Below are positions 55,098 through 64,000 of a DNA stretch of 64,000 bases, in pieces. Below the pieces are notes generated by a model. That model did not search any database and was not told the origin of the DNA. It saw only the letters and a program-made list of their open reading frames with translations. This DNA comes from Acholoe squamosa. Lineage: Eukaryota > Annelida > Polychaeta > Phyllodocida > Polynoidae. The DNA is taken from contig OX439035.1 in the NCBI GenBank assembly GCA_949317995.1, forward strand, positions 83,329,959 to 83,393,958, written 5' to 3'. The stretch's first letter is position 1. Each line of letters opens with the position of its first letter. The position numbers and the translations under genes were made by a program.

Positions 55098-57880
55098 GTA
55101 TCAATGCATTTCGAAGGCAGACTCAATATCACAAAGTGAGAAAAAGTTAAGACCAGACATTTAACATTGTACTTATGAACAGACCCAGAAAAGAAACTGA
55201 TCGGACGTTTTCAAATGCTAAAAAATATCTAAATGCCTGCCACATCTGTCAGAGATAGGGATGCTACTATTTGTCACAGAATCCATAGCAATACTTTACA
55301 ACTTTTCATTACTTTAGAAGGTTTTGAATTTGGTTGTCAACGAGGGATTGGTATGGCTTCATCCAAGTACATGTAGCCGAGAAGAAGCCACCAGTATGGA
55401 CCTCTTTCAGCCAATGTTGCTGTTCTACCAATAACAAGCTATATGGTAGAATTCTTTTAATAAGTTTATATGTGTATTGGGGACACTGTTTCACAACATG
55501 TATACTAATACAATGCATAAAGCTTAATGTTGGCATCTAGTTATTTCATTAGAATATTTAAACTATATTGTCGTCTTGATACTGGAATCCCTCAAAGAAA
55601 CTAAAAGGTCTAATAAACATATAATTCATGACAATCGCTTGATAATCCTTCCTTTTCCCACAGTCTGTATCGTATTTTAAATTCCCGTGTGTTGGATTAG
55701 TATAATGGCAAAACACTCATTCTCTGCATCTATTTTCTTTTTCTTGAATGCTGCACGCGGCAATACACATTCCACATGGCATATCAATCTCTTAAAACTC
55801 CATTTCTACTTTTGATTGATGCATTTGGTGGTTTACAGGCCGCAGTCGCGCCAGAGAATATACCACTTATAACTCAGGCGTTAAGGTATGCTGGCCAACG
55901 TTCAGAGATGAATGACATGCTCATAGATGACACGTGAGAAGTGCATACCCATTGGGCTCAAGGTGAAGATAAAATCGCCTATACTGAGCTGAGACATCAC
56001 GTGATATCAAAATTCAAAATAAGATGAGGTCTTTCAGGAAAAAAATATTGCGGGTCACTAACTTTGAAGTCACATGACTTTAATGGCTGTTGAATATAGG
56101 TCATTTCACTAAATTGGCCACCAGCAGCTGGTGTTTTGAGGTAAAATTATCATATCAATACAAGCCCCATATCTAACTCAATATGTTTCCCAAAGATAAA
56201 GATGCTGGAGATGAAATTCTAATTTTGACAGATTTTTGATTATTTAAAATTCTTGAGAGTCCATTGATTTTTTCCTGTTCTCCGAGCCTCAGTGCATCAA
56301 CACACAGCACAAGGGGTATGTTTCTATGCTTGTTTGCTGGTCTCTGCAAGTAGTAGTACATGTCTGATTAAACTTGGACCTGTAACAATAGCGGTTTTCT
56401 TATGACAGGCTTCTGGAAATGGCCCAGAAATAAGGGTTTGCTCCCAAGGGCTGACCCCCCTGCCACTATATGGGCCAAACCTCGGAGACTATTTGGAATT
56501 TTGAGGAAATATTTGGGGAGAGTACTTCAGATGCATGGACCAATCATATATATATATGAGTTAGAAGAAAATCTAAGATGGTCATCCAGGAAGGTTGGTT
56601 GAACTGACAAGGAATAGGCCAATAATCATATTTCTGTAGTAGATTGCAACAGTGTACGCTTTTTGAATTCTAGATCTAAAAGTGAACGTTAATAGTGGAC
56701 ACACCACCCCCAGTGTCATACATGGTACCACTGATGCAAATACATAAAAGAGGGACTGATCAATTGTACAGAGTGTAGCAATTTGTTTCAACTTATCCTA
56801 AGTAACCCTATCAAACCGTGAGAGAACTACTTCTTGTAGTGCACATAGTTGGTGAGATGATTAATACGCTCCTCGGGGTCCCCTGTTTTGGGGATATATA
56901 CATGCACCCTTCTTCATCACAGTTCACACACAAAGGTGTGTCCTATATTATCATGAGCACATTAATCTCTCCATCCTCCCCATAAACTAGGCCAGGGAAA
57001 GGTCCTCAGGCTATATACTAGTACCTTACTCATGTCCTGTTAGGTACATGTATCTTCTACTTGGAGAACAATGCCTCTTTGGTACGCTTTCCATGGTTGC
57101 GTGGATACCCACACCATAATCATTAACCCCAGTGTGGATGGGGTATGCTTAGATCATATGGCACAGCTGTACCCGAGGAATGCTCGGAATGTGACCCACA
57201 GAGTTATGGGCAAAGTTTGTCTCTGTCTCATAGTAGTTTTCTTGGAATAGGCACTCACAGATGAATAAAGCTTACTCTAAATTTGTTAAGACTACATATA
57301 GGTAAGGATACATTTCCTTTATACATGTAATATCATGATGTTCAATGATGAGCAATTCGGCATATATCATGAGAAAAAGAAATTCTTCAGATCGTCATAC
57401 TTAAAGATGATATAATACATATATAGCACCTTCCTTTATGAACACAGCTAAAGAGGACTACATGTATAAAAGAAGTGGAGGTTAAAATTACCCTTGAGTG
57501 CGTCTTTAAAAGGTAGCGTCCCAATTGAAGATTGTGGAAAAAGATAATTTTCTACACAGTACTGCATCATGTGCAGATGCACCTGTAGATAACTTTGAGA
57601 TTCCTGTTTATCTTTTTGTTAGTCCTGGGGGGCTTGACGCTATGGTGCCTGGCAGCATTTTAAATCGGTGGCCTACTTTGATGATGTCATTGTGGTTAGG
57701 GGGTCTAGTCAAGCCTTAATGAAGTCGCATGATTAATGCGTTGTAGGTGGGCTTTTAGGCAGTAGACTGACCCTGGAGGCCACACCTGATAGGCAATATT
57801 TACTCTCTCAACACTCAAGGCTATGAATATAGTCAACAGTAATGTAGGCAGTGTTCAGGGGGGTAGCAAGCTGAGCGCTA
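55098..57880. other. Unassigned AT-rich sequence
   Basis: No exon, repeat family or RNA gene supported. Short frames on both strands look random. Confidence 0.4.
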
Positions 57881-58638
57881 CACTGAAAATATAGGCCTCT
57901 ATGAAGGTGTTCTGTATTGATGGCTTAGGGTCCTCTTTCCACGTTGATGACCCAAGGTGATCATGATGATCACCTAGGGTCATCATTTTGATGATGCTTT
58001 TCTGACACCAGAGGGGCCTAGCATACAACATCATCAAAGTGAAGACCCAACTTTGATGACCCATTTTTGTCACCATAGTATACAACAATGGGACATACAA
58101 TACCCACCCTGTGAGATACATTATTCTTATCTTCAATCCTCTTAATCATGGGTGTTTATAAGAAGGAAGATATGAAGAATGATATCACACTGGAATATCA
58201 GTTGATTTTGGAAGGAACTTGGGCAAACTTATCAAAGATATGAACATGTTTATATAGACACCTCTTTTGTCACTGAAAATTTAGTTACAACCATAGGGAG
58301 TAGTTGCCATTTGTTATACACGTACAAACATCTAATATGCTTCATTAGGGCATAGGTTAGCTGTAAGTGCCCACAATAAAGACCTGGTTGTGGGAGGGCC
58401 GGAGGGAGGGGGTACTTATGCAATTCTTTGGAAATAATAATTAAAGTATGTTAATTAATGACAAAATGATCATTTGCAAGCTCCTCTCTGATCTGGTCAG
58501 ACAGGTACTCTGTAGTGATCACCCAGGGTGATCACATATGATTAGTTCAAAAGTCACCGGGTACTCTCCCCAGTCATCATCTTTAAGATGACAAAAGGTG
58601 ATCACTAGAGTACCTTTTTCAGCCATATATTTTCAGTG
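57881..58638. mobile_element. TA-flanked MITE with CACTGAAAATATA ends
   Basis: Left end CACTGAAAATATAGGC and right end (complement) CACTGAAAATATATGGC, with TA on both sides (57879-57880, 58639-58640). Length 758 bp. The interior contains several inverted GTGATCAYC/GGTGATCAC pairs and a smaller inverted unit at 58504-58614. No transposase frame. Ends and TA target fit a Tc1/mariner-like non-autonomous element. Confidence 0.8.
58504..58614. repeat. Inverted unit within the TA-flanked MITE
   Basis: GGTACTCTGTAGTGATCACC and its inverse GGTGATCACTAGAGTACC close a unit of about 111 bp. Related TGATCATGATGATCACC sequence near 57957 suggests repeated use of the same module. Confidence 0.65.
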
Positions 58639-58640
58639 TA

Positions 58641-59546
58641 TATGAAGGGGATCTTCGAGGTTAACAGTGTATGTTCAAGAGTTGGATGATGGTGAATAAG
58701 GAAACTTTTTCATACACTCTGAATTTGACAGCATTTTAATCTCTTTTTTTTTTTATTTTATTTTCTTATCTTAATCAGGCATGCGAATCACCACGTCTTC
58801 GTTCTTTCCCCGACATGAATGTCCTACAGGAGTCAAGAGTATTTAGGCCCTCGATGTAGTTTTTTTTCTGTCTTATTCTAGAGTCTTTGCAGAACCTATG
58901 ATTCGACAAGAGTGTCGTATTTGATATTCACAATTTTTCTCCATTAAAAGGAAATTTGCATTAGATACGGTCCACAGATAAATAGTCTCACGCTGATCCT
59001 AAAAGCAGCATTACATTTCAATCATGTCTTTCGTAACATGTTTTCTCTGGCAGCATGAAGAATTTATACATAGTCTCATTACAAAATGACACAGAATGAG
59101 TCAGAGCCATGCAGTGTTCCCTCTGTGTCTTGTATGTGTACGTGCTGGAGGCCGCACGGTGCCGATAACGCACCAAGTCCGCCCACCTACGGGAAATCCA
59201 GGTATGACACAGCGCTCGTTTGTTGTTACTTGGCGATCTGGGACAGCGAATGATGATCAACGACATGGTTGTGTGTAGGTCTATATATGGGACAGAGAAA
59301 GCAGCGGGGGGGGGGGGGGGGGTCAATAGCTGAGTGGGTAGGTGAGTGGCTACATAATATAGGCCTATACTAATATTACTATGGATGGTCAGGGCATTAT
59401 ACATATATGTATGAACTGTTTTGTAATCTGATCTAGCCTAGGCATAATCGATGTCAACTGTTCATGAGCAGAAGAGGGAATGGTGGTTTTTTTCCTGTGT
59501 CGAATTTACCTGCAGTGTATTGTATTTAGTAAATGAAGATGTACAT
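58641..59546. other. Unassigned sequence with a poly(G) run
   Basis: A run of 17 G lies at 59306-59322. A 51-bp plus-strand segment ending AAATCCAG|GTATGA at 59201 encodes RTVPITHQVRPPTGNP and could be a small exon, but the acceptor is weak. Confidence 0.35.
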
Positions 59547-59722
59547 CAGTAGCAGATCCACGGGGTGGCCGGGGGGGGGGGCACGTGCCCCCTAGACCCC
59601 CTGAAATTAGCAAGGTTTAGACTCATAGCCATACAGAGTGTGGTACCGAACCCGGCTGCGTCCCCCGACCAAATTTTCTTGGCTGTGCCCTCCTAGACCA
59701 CCCCTTCTGGATCCGCCCCTCT
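59547..59722. mobile_element. CAGTGGCGGATCC-type MITE, diverged copy
   Basis: Left CAGTAGCAGATCCACGGGGT and right CCCCTTCTGGATCCGCCCCT match the ends of the element at 47707 with changes. Contains poly(G) near 59570 and GGGGGCACGTGCCCCC. Diverged, so probably older. Confidence 0.6.
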
Positions 59723-60720
59723 ATATAACATGTTCATCTTATCCTTGTAACTGCAATGCCAATGGTGACAAATTTAGCTGCATATACAAAAGCAGCACCA
59801 CTACACAAGCGTAATGTTGGTACTGGTAGTAGGGTCATTGAACCACATATCATGTGGGCTTTTAACGTCTGTGCTTAGCTCCTTTAATATCTCCAAATAT
59901 GCAACTGGCAGAAACTGGTGAACTAAATCCTCAATTCATCAGTTTGAACTACATAAACTAACCCTTGCACCCTCTTTTCCCTCTCCTTTTCACACTTGAC
60001 CCTTTCTTCTCAATCTAAGCGTCGCCCCCTGTATACACCCCTCGTGACACGTGACGTAAACGTGACTAAATACATAACGGACATCCGCCCTCCCCTTCTA
60101 GAATGGTATAGAGTATGAACGTGATAAAGGCTCTCCAGAGGGCTAATCCCCTGGAGGAGAGGTCAGTGCGGTCACCACATTCGTCCATAGAGCACTAGGG
60201 CGGTTCACGGTCATGATTATACAATCCACCAGCTGCACCCTACCTGGGACCTAACCTCCTCCATGCAGTGACCAGGTATATGCACCTTAAGGCTATGTGT
60301 GGAATGTGGGTATTATGAAAGTGTGTTTTGCTGAGGTATCAACATTTCGTAATGTACCCAACCAAGCATAGAATAAGCCAGTAGGCCACTTTCTACAATT
60401 ATGAAAAGCCTAACATGTTCACAGCTGTTAATCTGAACTTAGTTCAAGCATTTTTGTAAAACCAAGCACTTGGCCAGGGCAGGGACAGGATGCCCTTGTC
60501 TCTGCCCTTCCAGGATTCCCCCAAGTTAGATTTATGCCATAATCCTAAATGTCTGCAATCAGAACTGACTTCGAGCTTTAATTACCATATAATAATTGTA
60601 CATGGATCGTGTAATGTGGGGGGGGGGGTTTCAAGATTTTGATGGTTTGGACATGGAAATCATGTTATTAATATTCAGGTGCGTATAGACATAGCAAATA
60701 TTTATATATGGGGGCAAATA
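59723..60720. other. Unassigned sequence
   Basis: A poly(G) run of about 11 lies near 60619. No feature supported. Confidence 0.4.
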
Positions 60721-60721
60721 A

Positions 60722-60926
60722 CATCACATATAACCCCCCCCCCCCCGCCATATTTCTTCTTTTCTTACACCTCCCTCTCCCCCTCCCCAACTTTTCTTTG
60801 GGGGAAGGGCCTGTTGGGCAGGTACCCCCTCCCCCGCCCCCCTTGGATCCACCAGAACCTCGGCCAACGTCTATTGATACCGGTTCAATATCATCGGACT
60901 GGAGGACCGAGCCTGGATCCGCCACT
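60722..60926 (-). mobile_element. CAGTGGCGGATCC-type MITE fragment
   Basis: On the minus strand CAGTGGCGGATCCAGGCTCG starts at 60926. A second GGTGGATCCAAGGGGGGCGG follows at about 60853, then a long G/A-rich part ending near the poly(C) run at 60736-60747. The far end is not recognisable. The doubled start suggests one copy inserted near the end of another. Confidence 0.5.
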
Positions 60927-60929
60927 GGA

Positions 60930-63255
60930 CTCCAATTCTATGATGACAAAGTGTTGTTGTTATATTGAGATTGAGAGGTACCTATACAGACAATTAAAAT
61001 ACTTATATCAAAGTCCAAATGGATCTATATCAATGTTCAAGTGTCTCCTTCCCCATGTATACACAAACAGACCACCATATCACGTGAATCAGTATGTACG
61101 TGATCTGTGGGTCAGCACTAATAAACACCAAAATTCAGGCACCGACCTATACAGATTATATCTGATAAGCCGATCACTAAGCACCATGTCCCCCTATCTC
61201 TGTCCCGAGTACCATCGTTAAGAATAGATAATGATTATTTAGTATGGAATTAAAGGTATCCCTGCTATGGACTAGTCAGATTTACCTTCCCAAATCTCGA
61301 TGGTAAAACATGAATGGATTAAAGGTCACTGTTTATTTTAGTTGCTATGTGAAGGCTATATGTGGAGTAAGCAAATATTAATGTATAACAAATAGAGTCG
61401 TTGGTGTTTTTTTTTGTGTGTGTGTGTGTTTCTTGCTCATTCCTTCTACGGGAACTGAATTTCCACGCTAAACTTCTCACTAAAATATACTAGTAGTCTA
61501 CTATGTGCAATAAGAAAATGCTCATGGTCTATTACAGAATAATCTTAATTACAGTTAATTTGCAGCACACCCATGAAGCAAAATGTCACAGGTCGGGCCA
61601 CAGGTATTTAAATCTTTAATTAAATTCACAGAGAATAATATCAAAAACACGGACAGCCATGGTAGTGATGTCAATGAAGAACTCAAGGAATCAATATTTA
61701 GTAGCATATTTGTTCCATTTCTTTATCAATGCCTGTTATATCAATCATTCAAAAGCAGCGCGATGCATTCCTTATTGGCGCATGCCCACTGGTTGCCATG
61801 ATGCACAAATGCAGCTCGGGAGAGTCAAGTTGCCAGGGTTGCATTGATGCATCACATTGACCCTATATACAAAATGTGCTCCCGAAGGGTCGGCATAATA
61901 CTTTATGCACAACTAGACCTTAAGGATCAGCCATAGAAATAGTCCTCGAATATTTCTATGGGTCAGCTGAGCAGGCCCATGGCTGTTCCACAAATATCTC
62001 CATGCATTAGGATTTCACTGAATCACCCCATATACAAACAGTTCTACCCAAATACATCCAACGTTACCCTCCATTTGACCCGAGTTAGCTATCTATAGCC
62101 CATATGTGTGTATTATGTTTGATCTGAAACCCAAAACCATTTAGTTATTAATAGGGACATCAGTTGTATGTTCTGCTAATGAGGGTATGCCTTCATAATA
62201 GAGGCGGCACAATACTCTGGACCGCTATTTTCCATTCAGGAAAACGGGGATATCTTATAATACTGTAGATTCTTTTTCAAAGCAGGCTGCCATCTTGTCA
62301 CCAGGAGATGTTCCAGGCAAGGGGCAAGACCACCGTAGAACATATACAAGAATGCATACTGTATAATCACTTTCTTCAAACTTTGCTCCTGATCGTCCTA
62401 TAATGAGCTGTATCTTATTCTCTATAGGATGTCTCTAAGATGTGCTTCTATATGAATATTCAAGTCATTGAGAGAATGGTGTTCAACTATCAAATAGATT
62501 ATTCGCATGGAATAATTACTTTTCTGGCTCCCTTGTCAGTTGGCATGCACGTTAGCCTGCTGATATATTGAAATGAACTAGGTAAACAAAATCATTCAGG
62601 TTGAGCCGTTTCAATCCCCTGTTTAAATTCCGGATACATCTTGCGTTTCAAGGGCTGGAGGCTAGTCTTACGAAATAGGGTAAGCCCTAGGGAATACACT
62701 ATCTTCGAATACATTGTAATCTGTTGTCCAAGTATATACGGCAACACACAATCATAGACACGGTCCCATGAAACAGGGTAGGTCCCGACACAGACGTGAG
62801 GGTTGAAGTTTGACTATGTCACATCTGTTTCTTTTCTTCTCGTTAATGGAAATGATCATGCAATATTGTTTATGCTATATTGTTTTGGAACTGGAAATGG
62901 GTCGGCGATTCAGGGGAAATTACATCCATGGTCATCATTAATGTAATTTCACTGTTAGAGGTAGGTGCAATTATAAGTTGCCATTTTGCGCAAGAGTGCT
63001 CATAGACCTAACCTGACACCCCCCCCCCTCTAGAATACCCTGGAACATGCAATGTGCTAATTTGAAGACCATGCACTAGGTCTTCAACTATGATGATATT
63101 ATTTTGATTCCCACATGATGTAGTAAACAGACGATGTGGCCAAATTCATGGATGATGTTACCAAAGAGGGTAGACGTATTGGCCAATTGGCAATATTTTA
63201 AACCACCCTCATAAGCTGGTTGACATAAAACGTATTTGTTATTAAACAAGTAATG
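60930..63255. other. Unassigned sequence
   Basis: A small hairpin CCATAGAAATA/TATTTCTATGG lies at 61932-61962. A poly(C) run of about 10 lies near 63020. No exon or repeat family supported. Confidence 0.4.
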
Positions 63256-63291
63256 AATGCCTAACATGTGATGAGTCACATGTTAGGCATT
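63256..63291. repeat. Perfect 16-bp hairpin with 4-base loop
   Basis: AATGCCTAACATGTGA, loop TGAG, then the exact inverse complement TCACATGTTAGGCATT. Followed within 20 bp by a T-run. Could be a MITE remnant or structured RNA site. Confidence 0.8.
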
Positions 63292-63650
63292 GACTATTTT
63301 TTTATTACACAATCAATCAATAGATAATCAATAGAATATCAATAAATTCAATTTAAAAAAAAATTCTTCACCTCCCCATGAGACTTGAAGCCTGCCATAG
63401 TGTGTGTACACACAAGGTTTGACAGCTTGCACTGCGAAAAAGATGAACCAGACTTTTGGAGTGCGACTCGCTGACCAATATACCATCGGTACACATGCAC
63501 GTTGGCAGTTTGTCGTGCTGTTCCCCTAGTGTGATTGCCTCTATAATTACAAGGCCATTCTCACCTTGCACACACAAAATGCTGGGGTCGCTCCTAACCA
63601 AGCCCAACCTATGACATTGTACATATACAGGCAAACACACACACTTTCTT

Positions 63651-63937
63651 GTCAGTCCCTGTGGCGCAATACATAGGGGGTTGGATTTGGGATCAGTAAA
63701 GTACGGGTTCTACCCCTACCTCTGGCAATAAAATTCTCATAGGTTTTAACATGTGATATATAATATATAAGGTGTGCCTGTTATCCTTGGATAACAGCAC
63801 TGGATGCCTGTTATCCATGGGTAACAGCACACCTTACAAAGGTCATGATGCATGCATCATGGCATGCAATATCGACAGGTATCGGAATGGGAATATCCAG
63901 AAAAAGCACCAAAAATCACAGAAGTCGTGTAATAAGC
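63651..63937 (+). mobile_element. Composite tRNA-headed SINE, copy A
   Basis: GTCAGTCCCTGTGGCGCAAT, GGGTTCTACCCCTACC, CATAGGTTTTAACATGT, AAGGTGTGCCTG, TTATCCTTGGATAACAGCAC, TTATCCATGGGTAACAGCAC, ACCTTACAAAGG, TGATGCATGCATCATGG, AATATCGACAGGTA and GAATATCCAG to TGTAATAA follow copy B in order. The B box is weaker here than in copy B. A downstream frame CLLSLDNSTGCLLSM, then HDACIMACNIDRY, is open in both copies. Confidence 0.8.
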
Positions 63938-64000
63938 ACAACATAACGTTTTTTCTTGAGTGGGCTGCCGGGGTGGGCTGCCTCTATTCATAGACATAAG

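Noticed and set aside
1-64000. CRISPR array, bacterial operon or phage-like module
   Set aside because: The repeats are either too long and adjacent (52 bp and 34 bp without spacers) or interspersed MITEs. No bacterial gene is recognisable.
1-64000. LTR element, Polinton or autonomous transposon
   Set aside because: I saw no long direct repeats with internal coding, no reverse transcriptase, integrase or transposase motif. Every mobile element found is short and non-coding.

Overview
This window reads as nuclear DNA from an animal, most likely a lophotrochozoan and probably a mollusc. It is AT-leaning and poor in open frames. It has intron-like spacing, GT-AG style exon candidates and many homopurine, (TA)n, (GA)n and poly(C)-(CA)n tracts, and it is densely seeded with short non-autonomous DNA elements. 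Three copies of a SINE-like repeat opening with GTGAGTGAGTAATGG and carrying GTTTAACGCC resemble mollusc (abalone/limpet-like) interspersed repeats that I remember; this host call is inference, not a search result. There are no rRNA genes, no CRISPR array, no bacterial operons and no recognisable reverse transcriptase or transposase gene. I could not name any protein with confidence.

Gene content is limited to exon-like pieces. The best-supported gene landmark is a CpG-rich block at 40.0-41.2 kb. It holds inverted CCAAT, E2F-like and YY1-like sites, a plus-strand first-exon candidate with a CAG|GTGAGC donor at 40868/40869, and a minus-strand first coding exon candidate at 40229-40282 ending in GAG|GTGAGT, so it looks like a divergent promoter. 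Minus-strand exon candidates lie at 35.4-35.8 kb and 15.5-15.8 kb (two phase-compatible exons across an 82-bp intron). Plus-strand exon candidates lie at 6.4, 10.4, 13.3, 22.0-22.2, 23.1, 23.8, 29.3 and 52.6 kb. A second CpG-rich block (11.74-12.43 kb) and a motif-dense block (45.7-46.2 kb) are candidate control regions.

The rest is repeat biology. Four related foldback families (A-D here) recur at 3.3-4.5, 5.4, 7.5, 42.9, 43.6 and 44.3 kb; one copy sits inside another MITE and one copy is interrupted by a hAT-like MITE. TA-flanked elements of three or four types lie at 19.9, 24.7, 37.9, 43.4, 49.1 and 57.9 kb, a TTAA-flanked element at 48.7 kb, and a three-copy family with GGCC ends at 8.8, 9.6 and 28.3 kb. 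A tRNA-headed composite SINE occurs twice in opposite orientation (53.5 and 63.7 kb). A 52-bp minisatellite of about 35 units fills 30.1-31.9 kb and produces long artefactual open frames because its minus strand has no stop in any frame.
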